Program-made: the position numbers and the translations under genes | In this document: positions 1 to 10,945 of the stretch, one piece after another | How the letters are laid out: each line of letters begins with the position of its first letter | How positions within the stretch are numbered: the stretch's first letter is position 1 | Notes under the pieces: model-generated | What the model was told of the DNA's origin: nothing | The model's input: only the letters and a program-made list of their open reading frames with translations | Databases searched by the model: none | Assembly: GCF_947507565.1 (NCBI RefSeq) | Contig: NC_089189.1 | Span: 1,054,001 to 1,118,000, forward strand | Source: Oscarella lobularis | Lineage: Eukaryota > Porifera > Homoscleromorpha > Homosclerophorida > Oscarellidae | Length of the DNA stretch: 64,000 nucleotides | Direction of reading: 5' to 3'

Positions 1-480
1 TTAGGTCCTCAATTTATTATTTAGGCTCTCGGAATCAAAGTTTAGGCTCTCAATTTATTATTTAGGCTTTCAGAATCAAAGTTTAGGCCCTCAATTTATT
101 ATTTAGGCTTCAGAATCAAAGTTTATTCCCTGAATTTATTATTTAGGCCCTTAGAATCAAGATTTAGGCCCTCAATTTATTATTTAGGCTCTCAAAGTTT
201 AGGCCCTGAATTTATTATTTAGGCCCTTAGAATCAAAGTTTAGGCCCTCTATTTATTATTTAGGCTCTCGGAATCAAAGTTTAGGCCCTCAATTTATTAT
301 TTAGGCTTTTAGAATCAAAGTTTAGGCCCTCAATTTATTATTTATGCCTTTAGAATCAAAATTTAGGCCCTCAATTTATTATTTAGGCTTCAGAATCAAA
401 GTTTATTCCCTGAATTTATTATTTAGGCCCTTAGAATCAAGATTTAGGCCCTCAATTTATTATTTAGGCTCTCAAAGTTT

Positions 481-3060
481 AGGCCCTGAATTTATTATTT
501 AGGCCCTTAGAATCAAAGTTTAGGCCCTCTATTTATTATTTAGGCTCTCGGAATCAAAGTTTAGGCCCTCAATTTATTATTTAGGCTTTTAGAATCAAAG
601 TTTAGGCCCTCAATTTATTATTTAGGCTCTCAGAATCAAAGTTTAGGCTTTCAATTTATTATTTAGGCCTTTAGAATCAAAATTTAGGCTCTCAATTTAT
701 TATTTAGGCTTCAGAATCAAAGTTTATTCCCTGAATTTATTATTTAGGCCCTTAGAATCAAGATTTAGGTCCTCAATTTATTATTTAGGCTCTCGGAATC
801 AAAGTTTAGGCTCTCAATTTATTATTTAGGCTTTCAGAATCAAAGTTTAGGCCCTCAATTTATTATTTAGGTTCTCAGAATCAAAGTTTAGGCCCTCAAG
901 TTATTATTTAGGCTCTCAGAATCAAAGTTTAGGCCCTCAATTTATTATTTAGGCCTTTAGACTCAAAATTTAGGCCCTCATTTTATTATTTAGGCTTTTA
1001 GAATCAAAGTTTAGGCCCTGAATTTATTATGTAGGTCCTTAGAATCAAAGTTTAGGTCCTCAATTTATTATTTAGGTTCTTAGAATCAACGTTTAGGACC
1101 TCAATTTATTTTTTAGGTTTTTAGAAGCAAAGTTTAGGCCCTGAATTTATTATTTATGCCCTTAGAATCAAAGTTTAGGCCCTGATTTTATTATTTAGGT
1201 CCTTAGAATCAAAGTTTAGGTCCTCAATTTATTATTTAGGTTCTTAGAATCAACGTTTAGGACCTCAATTTATTATTTAGGCCCTTAGAATCAAGGTTTA
1301 GGCCCTCAATTTATTATTTAGGCCCTTAGAATCAAAGTTTAGGCCCTCAATTTATTATTTAGGCCCTAACAAATTTTAGGCCCTGAATTTATTATTTAGG
1401 CCCTTAGAATCAAAGTTTAGGCCCTCAATTTATTATTTAGGTCCTTAGAATCAAAGTTTAGGTCCTCAGTTTATTATTTAGGCTCTCAGAATCAAAGTTT
1501 AGGCCCTCAATTTATTATTTAGGCCCTTAGAATCAAAGTTTAGTCCTAAATTTGTAATTTAGGTCCTTAGAATCAAAGTTTAGGTCCTGAACTTATTATT
1601 TAGGTCCTTAGAATCAAAGTTTAGGATCTGAAGTTGTTATTTAGGACCTAAGATTCAAGGTTTAGGACCTCAATTTATTATTTAGGCCCTTAGAATCAAA
1701 GGTTAGGCCCTCAATTTATTATTTAGGCCTGTAGAATCAAGGTTTAGGCCCTGAATTTATTATTTAGGCTCTCAGAATCAAAGTTTAGGCCCTCAATTTA
1801 TTATTTAGGCTCTTAGAATCAAAATTTAGGCCCTCAATTTATTATTTAGGCGCATAGAATCAAAGTTTAGGCCCTGGATTTATTATTTATGTCCTTAGAA
1901 TCAAAGTTTAGGCCCTCAATTTATTTTTTAGGTTTTTAGAATCAAAGTTTAGGCCCTGAATTTATTATTTATGCCCTTAGAATCAAAGTTTAGGCCCTGA
2001 TTTTATTGTTTAGGTCCTTAGAATCAAAGTTTATTTCCTCAATTTATTATTTAGGTTCTTAGAATCAACGTTTAGGCCCTCAATTTATTTTTTAGGTTTT
2101 TAGAATCAAAGTTTAAGCCCTGAATTTATTATTTATGCCCTTAGAATCAAAGTTTAGGCCCTGATTTTATTATTTAGGTCCTTAGAATCAAAATTTAGGC
2201 CCTCAATTTATTATTTAGGCTTTAGAATCAAAGTTTAGGCCCTGAGTTTATTATTTAGGCCCTTAGAATCAAGGTTTAGGCCCTCAATTTATTATTTAGG
2301 CTCTCGGAATCAAAAGTTAGGCCCTCTATTTATTATTTAGGCTCTCAGAATCAAAGTTTAGGCCCTCAATTTATTATTTAGGCTCATAGAATCAAAGTTT
2401 AGGCCCTGGATTTATTATTTACGTCCTTAGAATCAAAGTTTAGGCCCTCAATTTATTTTTTAGGCTCTTAGAATCAAAGTTTAGGCCCTCAATTTATTAT
2501 TTAGGTTCTTAGAATCAAAGTTTAGGTCCTCAATTTATTATTTAGGCTCTCAGAATCAAAGTTTTGGCCCTCAATTTATTATTTAGGCTCTCAGAATCAA
2601 AGTTTAGGCCCTGCATTTATTATTTAGGCTCTTAGAATCAAAGTTTAGGCCCTCAATTTATTATTTTGGCTCTTAGAATCAATGTTTAGGCCCTCAATTT
2701 ATTATTCAGGTTCTTAGAATCAAAGTTTAGGCCCTGAATTTATTATTTAGGCTCTTAGTATCAAGGTTTAGGCCCTCAATTTATTATTTAGGATCTCGGA
2801 ATCAAAGTTTAGGCTCTCAATTTATTATTTAGGCTCTCAGAATCAAAGTTTAGGCCCTCAATTTATTATTTAGGCTCATAGAATCAAAGTTTAGGCCCTG
2901 GATTTATTATTTACGTCCTTAGAATCAAAGTTTAGGCCTTGAATTTATTATTTAGGTCCTTAGAATCAAAGTTTAGGTCCTCAATTTATTATTCAGGTTC
3001 TTATAATCAAAGTTTAGGCCCTCAATTTATTAATTAGGTCCTAAGAATTTTGGCTCTCAA
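481..3060. repeat. Long-range duplicated satellite block, copy 1 (partner 5,961-8,640)
   Basis: Variants in 481-2,210 recur 5,480 bp downstream, for example the GTAGGTCC variant at 1,031 and 6,511 and the shortened CCCTAACAAATT monomer at 1,365 and 6,845. From about 2,220 the offset becomes 5,562, because the downstream copy carries 82 extra bp (two monomers). Near 3,060/8,640 the downstream copy skips about 410 bp (ten monomers). Length changes in whole monomers point to unequal exchange or slippage. Confidence 0.8.
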
Positions 3061-3610
3061 TTTATTATTTAGGCTCTCGGAATCAAAGTTTAGGCCCTCA
3101 ATTTATTATTTAGGCTCTTAGAATCAAAGTTTAGGCCCTGAATTTATTATTTAGGTCCTTAGAATCAAAGTTTAGGTCCTCAATTTATTATTTAGGCTCT
3201 CAGAATCAAAGTTTTGGCCCTCAATTTATTATTTAGGCTCTCAGAATCAAAGTTTAGGCCCCGCATTTATTATTTAGGCTCTTAGAATCAAAGTTTAGGC
3301 CCTCATTTTATTATTTAGGCTCTTAGAATCAACGTTTAGGCCCTCAATTTATTATTTAGGTACTTAGAATGAAAGTTTAGGTCCTCAATTTATTATTTAG
3401 GCTCATAGAATCAAAGTTTAGGCCCTGAATTTATTTTTTAGGTCCTTAGAATCAAAGTTTAGGTTCTCAATTTATTATTTAGGCTCTCAGAATCAAAGTT
3501 TAGGCCCTCAATTTATTATTTAGGCTCTTATAATCAAGGTTCAGGCCCTGAATTTATTATTTAGGCCCTTAGAATCCAAGTTTAGGTCCTCAATTTATTA
3601 TTCAGGTTCT

Positions 3611-6478
3611 TAGAATCAAAGTTTAGGCCCTCAATTTATTATTTAGGCTCATAGAATCAAAGTTTAGGCCCTCAATTTATTATTTAGGCTCTCAGAATCA
3701 AAGTTTAGGCCCTCAATTTATTATTTAGGCCCTTAGAATCAAGGTTTAGGCCCTCAATTTATTCTTTAGGCTCTTAGAATCAAAGTTTAGGCCCTCAATT
3801 TATTATTTAGGCTCTTAGAATCAACGTTTAGGCCCTCAATTTATTATTTAGGCCCTTAGAATCAAAATTTAGGCCCTCAATTTATTATTTAGGCTCATAG
3901 AATCAAATTTTAGGCCCTGAATTTATTATTTAGGCCTTTAGAATCAAAATTTAGGCCCTCAATTTATTTTTTAGGGTTTTAGAATCAAAGTTTAGGCCCT
4001 GAATTTATTATTTAGGTCCTTTGAATCAAAGTTTAGGCCCTGAATTTATTATTTAGGTCCTTAGAATCAACGTTTAGGTCCTCAATTTATTATTTCGGTT
4101 CTTAGAATCAACGTTTAGGCCCTCAATTTATTATTTAGGCTCTTAGAATCAACGTTTAGGCCCTGAATTTATTATTTAGGCTCTTAGAATCAAAGTTTAG
4201 GCCCTCAATTTATTATTTAGGCTCTCAGAATCAAAGTTTAGGCCCTCGATTTATTATTTAGGCTCTTAGAATCAACGTTTAGGCCCTCAATTTATTATTT
4301 AGGATCTCAGAATCAAAGTTTAGGCCCTCAATTTATTATTTATGTCCTTAGAATCAAAGTTTAGGCCGTCAATTTATTTTTTAGGCTTTGAGAATCAAAG
4401 TTTAGGCCCTGAATTTATTATTTAGGTCCTTAGAATCAACGTTTAGGTCCTCAATTTATTATTTCGGTTCTTAGAATCAACGTTTAGGCCCTCAATTTAT
4501 TATTTAGGCTCTTAGAATCAACGTTTAGGCCCTGAATTTATTATTTAGGCCCTTAGAATCAAAGTTTAGGCCCTCTATTTATTATTTAGGCTCTCGGAAT
4601 CAAAGTTTAGGCTCTCAATTTATTATTTAGGCTTTTAGAATCAAAGTTTAGGCCCTCAATTTATTATTTAGGCTCTCAGAATCAAAGTTTAGGCTTTCAA
4701 TTTATTATTTAGGCCTTTAGAATCAAAATTTAGGCTCTCAATTTATTATTTAGGCTTCAGAATCAAAGTTTATTCCCTGAATTTATTATTTAGGCCCTTA
4801 GAATCAAGATTTAGGTCCTCAATTTATTATTTAGGCTCTCGGAATCAAAGTTTAGGCTCTCAATTTATTATTTAGGCTTTCAGAATCAAAGTTTAGGCCC
4901 TCAATTTATTATTTAGGTTCTCAGAATCAGAGTTTAGGCCCTCAAGTTATTATTTAGGCTCTCAGAATCAAAGTTTAGGCCCTCAATTTATTATTTAGGC
5001 CTTTAGACTCAAAATTTAGGCCCTCATTTTATTATTTAGGCTTTTAGAATCAAAGTTTAGGCCCTCAATTTATTATTTAGGCTCATAGAATCAAAGTTTA
5101 GGCCCTCAATTTATTATTTAGGCTCTCAGAATCAAAGTTTAGGCCCTCAATTTATTATTTAGGCCCTTAGAATCAAGGTTTAGGCCCTCAATTTATTCTT
5201 TAGGCTCTTAGAATCAAAGTTTAGGCCCTCAATTTATTATTTAGGCTCTTAGAATCAACGTTTAGGCCCTCAATTTATTATTTAGGCCCTTAGAATCAAA
5301 ATTTAGGCCCTCAATTTATTATTTAGGCTCATAGAATCAAATTTTAGGCCCTGAATTTATTATTTAGGCCTTTAGAATCAAAATTTAGGCCCTCAATTTA
5401 TTTTTTAGGGTTTTAGAATCAAAGTTTAGGCCCTGAATTTATTATTTAGGTCCTTTGAATCAAAGTTTAGGCCCTGAATTTATTATTTAGGTCCTTAGAA
5501 TCAACGTTTAGGTCCTCAATTTATTATTTCGGTTCTTAGAATCAACGTTTAGGCCCTCAATTTATTATTTAGGCTCTTAGAATCAACGTTTAGGCCCTGA
5601 ATTTATTATTTAGGCTCTTAGAATCAAAGTTTAGGCCCTCAATTTATTATTTAGGCTCTCAGAATCAAAGTTTAGGCCCTCGATTTATTATTTAGGCTCT
5701 TAGAATCAACGTTTAGGCCCTCAATTTATTATTTAGGATCTCAGAATCAAAGTTTAGGCCCTCAATTTATTATTTATGTCCTTAGAATCAAAGTTTAGGC
5801 CGTCAATTTATTTTTTAGGCTTTGAGAATCAAAGTTTAGGCCCTGAATTTATTATTTAGGTCCTTAGAATCAACGTTTAGGTCCTCAATTTATTATTTCG
5901 GTTCTTAGAATCAACGTTTAGGCCCTCAATTTATTATTTAGGCTCTTAGAATCAACGTTTAGGCCCTGAATTTATTATTTAGGCCCTTAGAATCAAAGTT
6001 TAGGCCCTCTATTTATTATTTAGGCTCTCGGAATCAAAGTTTAGGCTCTCAATTTATTATTTAGGCTTTTAGAATCAAAGTTTAGGCCCTCAATTTATTA
6101 TTTAGGCTCTCAGAATCAAAGTTTAGGCTTTCAATTTATTATTTAGGCCTTTAGAATCAAAATTTAGGCTCTCAATTTATTATTTAGGCTTCAGAATCAA
6201 AGTTTATTCCCTGAATTTATTATTTAGGCCCTTAGAATCAAGATTTAGGTCCTCAATTTATTATTTAGGCTCTCGGAATCAAAGTTTAGGCTCTCAATTT
6301 ATTATTTAGGCTTTCAGAATCAAAGTTTAGGCCCTCAATTTATTATTTAGGTTCTCAGAATCAGAGTTTAGGCCCTCAAGTTATTATTTAGGCTCTCAGA
6401 ATCAAAGTTTAGGCCCTCAATTTATTATTTAGGCCTTTAGACTCAAAATTTAGGCCCTCATTTTATTATTTAGGCTTT
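3611..6478. repeat. Higher-order tandem duplication within the satellite (about 1,434 bp per copy)
   Basis: The variant pattern of 3,611-5,044 recurs at a fixed offset of 1,434 bp in 5,045-6,478. Landmark variants keep the offset exactly: a GGGTTTTAG monomer at 3,973 and 5,407, and the TTTCGG monomers. 1,434 bp is about 35 monomers, so a block was duplicated as a whole, in register. Confidence 0.85.
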
Positions 6479-9400
6479 TAGAATCAAAGTTTAGGCCCTG
6501 AATTTATTATGTAGGTCCTTAGAATCAAAGTTTAGGTCCTCAATTTATTATTTAGGTTCTTAGAATCAACGTTTAGGACCTCAATTTATTTTTTAGGTTT
6601 TTAGAAGCAAAGTTTAGGCCCTGAATTTATTATTTATGCCCTTAGAATCAAAGTTTAGGCCCTGATTTTATTATTTAGGTCCTTAGAATCAAAGTTTAGG
6701 TCCTCAATTTATTATTTAGGTTCTTAGAATCAACGTTTAGGACCTTAATTTATTATTTAGGCCCTTAGAATCAAGGTTTAGGCCCTCAATTTATTATTTA
6801 GGCCCTTAGAATCAAAGTTTAGGCCCTCAATTTATTATTTAGGCCCTAACAAATTTTAGGCCCTGAATTTATTATTTAGGCCCTTAGAATTAAAGTTTAG
6901 GCCCTCAATTTATTATTTAGGTCCTTAGAATCAAAGTTTAGGTCCTCAGTTTATTATTTAGGCTCTCAGAATCAAAGTTTAGGCCCTCAATTTATTATTT
7001 AGGCCCTTAGAATCAAAGTTTAGTCCTAAATTTGTAATTTAGGTCCTTAGAATCAAAGTTTAGGTCCTGAACTTATTATTTAGGTCCTTAGAATCAAAGT
7101 TTAGGCCCTGAAGTTGTTATTTAGGACCTAAGATTCAAGGTTTAGGACCTCAATTTATTATTTAGGCCCTTAGAATCAAAGGTTAGGCCCTCAATTTATT
7201 ATTTAGGCCTGTAGAATCAAGGTTTAGGCCCTGAATTTATTATTTAGGCTCTCAGAATCAAAGTTGAGGCCCTCAATTTATTATTTAGGCTCTTAGAATC
7301 AAAATTTAGGCCCTCAATTTATTATTTAGGCGCATAGAATCAAAGTTTAGGCCCTGGATTTATTATTTATGTCCTTAGAATCAAAGTTTAGGCCCTCAAT
7401 TTATTTTTTAGGTTTTTAGAATCAAAGTTTAGGCCCTGAATTTATTATTTATGCCCTTAGAATCAAAGTTTAGGCCCTGATTTTATTGTTTAGGTCCTTA
7501 GAATCAAAGTTTATTTCCTCAATTTATTATTTAGGTTCTTAGAATCAACGTTTAGGCCCTCAATTTATTTTTTAGGTTTTTAGAATCAAAGTTTAAGCCC
7601 TGAATTTATTATTTATGCCCTTAGAATCAAAGTTTAGGCCCTGATTTTATTATTTAGGTCCTTAGAATCAAAGTTTAGGCCCTCAATTTATTATTTAGGC
7701 TCTCAGAATCAAAGTTTAGGCTCTCAATTTATTATTTAGGCCTTTAGAATCAAAATTTTGGCCCTCAATTTATTATTTAGGCTTTAGAATCAAAGTTTAG
7801 GCCCTGAGTTTATTATTTAGGCCCTTAGAATCAAGGTTTAGGCCCTCAATTTATTATTTAGGCTCTCGGAATCAAAAGTTAGGCCCTCTATTTATTATTT
7901 AGGCTCTCAGAATCAAAGTTTAGGCCCTCAATTTATTATTTAGGCTCATAGAATCAAAGTTTAGGCCCTGGATTTATTATTTACGTCCTTAGAATCAAAG
8001 TTTAGGCCCTCAATTTATTTTTTAGGCTCTTAGAATCAAAGTTTAGGCCCTCAATTTATTATTTAGGTTCTTAGAATCAAAGTTTAGGTCCTCAATTTAT
8101 TATTTAGGCTCTCAGAATCAAAGTTTTGGCCCTCAATTTATTATTTAGGCTCTCAGAATCAAAGTTTAGGCCCTGCATTTATTATTTAGGCTCTTAGAAT
8201 CAAAGTTTAGGCCCTCAATTTATTATTTTGGCTCTTAGAATCAATGTTTAGGCCCTCAATTTATTATTCAGGTTCTTAGAATCAAAGTTTAGGCCCTGAA
8301 TTTATTATTTAGGCTCTTAGTATCAAGGTTTAGGCCCTCAATTTATTATTTAGGATCTCGGAATCAAAGTTTAGGCTCTCAATTTATTATTTAGGCTCTC
8401 AGAATCAAAGTTTAGGCCCTCAATTTATTATTTAGGCTCATAGAATCAAAGTTTAGGCCCTGGATTTATTATTTACGTCCTTAGAATCAAAGTTTAGGCC
8501 CTGAATTTATTATTTAGGTCCTTAGAATCAAAGTTTAGGTCCTCAATTTATTATTCAGGTTCTTATAATCAAAGTTTAGGCCCTCAATTTATTAATTAGG
8601 TCCTAAGAATTTTGGCTCTCAATTTATTATTTAGGCTCTCAGAATCAAAGTTTAGGCCCTCAATTTATTATTTAGGCTCTTATAATCAAGGTTCAGGCCC
8701 TGAATTTATTATTTAGGCCCTTAGAATCCAAGTTTAGGTCCTCAATTTATTATTCAGGTTCTTAGAATCAAAGTTTAGGCCCTCAATTTATTATTTAGGC
8801 TCATAGAATCAAAGTTTAGGCCCTCAATTTATTATTTAGGCTCTCAGAATCAAAGTTTAGGCCCTCAATTTATTATTTAGGCCCTTAGAATCAAGGTTTA
8901 GGCCCTCAATTTATTCTTTAGGCTCTCAGAATCAAAGTTTAGGCCCTCAATTTATTATTTAGGCCCTTAGAATCAAAATTTAGGCCCTCAATTTATTATT
9001 TAGGCTCATAGAATCAAATTTTAGGCCCTGAATTTATTATTTAGGCCTTTAGAATCAAAATTTAGGCCCTCAATTTATTTTTTAGGGTTTTAGAATCAAA
9101 GTTTAGGCCCTGAATTTATTATTTAGGTCCTTTGAATCAAAGTTTAGGTCCTCGATTTATTATTCAGGTTCTTAGAATCAAAGTTTAGGCCCTCAATTTA
9201 TTATTTAGGCCTTTATAATCAAGGTTTAGGCCCTCAATTTATTATTTAGGCTCTCAGAATCAAAGTTTAGGTCTTCAATTTATTATTTAGGCTCTCAGAA
9301 TCAAAGTTTAGGCCCTCAATTTATTATTTAGGCCTTTAGAATCAAAATTTAGGCCCTCAATTTATTATTTAGGCTTTTAGAATCAAAGTTTAGGCCCTGA

Positions 9401-9926
9401 ATTTATTATTTATGCCCTTAGAATCAAAGTTTAGGCCCTGAATTTATTATTTAGGTCCTTAGAATCAACGTTTAGGTCCTCAATTTATTATTTCGGTTCT
9501 TAGAATCAACGTTTAGGCCCTCAATTTATTATTTAGGCTCTTAGAATCAACGTTTAGGCCCTGAATTTATTATTTAGGCTCTTAGAATCAAAGTTTAGGC
9601 CCTCAATTTATTATTTAGGCTCTCAGAATCAAAGTTTAGGCCCTCGATTTATTATTTAGGCTCTTAGAATCAACGTTTAGGCCCTCAATTTATTATTTAG
9701 GATCTCAGAATCAAAGTTTAGGCCCTCAATTTATTATTTATGTCCTTAGAATCAAAGTTTAGGCCGTCAATTTATTTTTTAGGCTTTGAGAATCAAAGTT
9801 TAGGTCCTGAATTTACTATTGAGGCCCTTATAATCAAAGTTTAGGCCCTCAATTTATTATTTAGGCCTTTAGAATCAAAGTTTAGGGCTTCAATTTTGTA
9901 TTTAAGGCTTAAGAATCGTTTTGGTG

Positions 9927-9943
9927 CCCGTGCTTCGCACGGG
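9927..9943. repeat. GC-rich hairpin at the satellite edge
   Basis: CCCGTGC and GCACGGG flank a 3-nt loop, a perfect 7-bp stem. It sits 11 bp after the last satellite-like monomer. Hairpins of this form are common near Helitron 3' ends, but no CTRR end is present at the expected distance on either strand, so the role is unproven. Confidence 0.45.
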
Positions 9944-10787
9944 AAAATAGATAAGTGTTGGGGGTCTCAGCTCTATTGTGTGCTTAGTACACTTTCCCTT
10001 ACTCGCATGTGCATATGTCAGCAAAGATAAGCAGACGCAAGCTGATTGTATTTGTGGCCATAAAAATCAAAGATCTTGACCCCATTTTTGATTCTTATTG
10101 AGGCCCCAAGAATCAATCTCTAATATCGTGAGGTTTTGGCGAATGTCTCAATCGCGATATTTGCACGTTATTGCAGTGCAAATAAGGCGTAGCCTGTGTC
10201 CACTGGCGGTACTTTTTCGGGCTTGCTCGCATGTGTGTGTGAGTAAAAGAAAAGATAAGCAGACGTAAGCAGATCGCGACACAGGTACCCCAAATGCGAT
10301 CCTGTACATCTACCCCTGTGATCACAGATACCCCTGTGTTCACAGATATCCTGTGATCACAGACCCTAAGAGTCAAAGATGAGGCCCTGATCTTATTTAG
10401 CCTACAAAGCTTGCCTTCCCAAAAACCTCATTTTTAGATTACATCATACGCTCTGAGATTTTGGCGAATGGCTCAATCGTTATTACGCGATACTTGCACG
10501 TTATTGCGGTGCAAAATAAGGCGTAGCGTATGTCTCCTGGCCCCTCCTTTAAAGACACGCAATTCAGAGTGCGTGGTACCGTATGACGTCATAATGAAGA
10601 CAAACGCACCAGACATTGTGCACCCCATGAGGGAGCGCCTGATGTCGTCTGAGAAAAAAGAGATGGCCAGTCATCTCCGCGCGGATCGTCGGAGATGTTT
10701 GCACCGCAAGAGAATGCGGTAGAAGGCGTAGCGAATGAGCCTTAGCGATTATAACGAAAGATTCTGACGTCATCCAAGATGGCCGCT

Positions 10788-10804
10788 GCTCTTAGTAGTA
10801 TAGA
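10788..10804 (-). mobile_element. Helitron 5'-terminus-like sequence
   Basis: On the minus strand this reads TCTATACTACTAAGAGC, identical to the first 17 bases of the complete Helitron ending at 55,547. Sequence beyond those bases is unrelated. A shared extreme terminus with different interior is what non-autonomous Helitrons look like. In this orientation the element body would extend left, toward the satellite. No matching 3' end was found in the window. Confidence 0.45.
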
Positions 10805-10945
10805 CTCTCGAACGTATATAGTGCCTAGTACAACGTGAAGAGCGTCTATCTTGTGCATGTCATGCCCAAATGATAAAGACAACAACTACCGTTTACCTAC
10901 GCATGAAAAAAGCCCATAGGTCATATAGGTTACTCGGAGTGGAAG

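Larger units (their letters stand above)
1..9915. repeat. 41-bp satellite array (TTTAGG-type half monomers)
   Basis: An uninterrupted tandem array fills the first 9.9 kb, about 240 copies, and the left end lies outside the window. Each 41-bp monomer is itself two related halves. One begins TTTAGGCCCTCAATT and the other TTTAGGCTCTCAGAATC, so the hexamer TTTAGG recurs about every 20 bp. Variants differ at a few positions (CCCT/TCCT/CTCT, AAAG/ACG/AGG) and some monomers are shortened. The array is AT-rich and has no open frame of note. TTTAGG resembles a telomere unit, but the spacing and divergence are those of a satellite. The array ends near 9,915 in a monomer that runs into unrelated sequence. 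Confidence 0.97.
9916..10945. repeat. Decayed repeat region between the satellite and the first gene
   Basis: No gene is supported here. Degenerate duplicates are visible. A segment with TTTTGGCGAATG, TTGCACGTTATTGC and AAGGCGTAGC occurs at about 10,130-10,200 and again at 10,455-10,530. A segment containing AAAGATAAGCAGACG occurs at about 10,023 and 10,250. Scraps resembling satellite monomers (GAGGCCC with AAGAATC or AGAGTC) lie at about 10,100 and 10,365. A 7-bp-stem hairpin lies at 9,927-9,943. Confidence 0.6.

Noticed and set aside
1-9915. The satellite as a CRISPR array or a true telomere
   Set aside because: There are no unique spacers, and spacing is a continuous 41-bp tandem repeat. 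The TTTAGG units are not contiguous, as they would be in a telomere.
9927-9943. This hairpin as a definite Helitron 3' end
   Set aside because: No CTRR follows within about 12 nt on either strand, unlike the clear end at 47,739.
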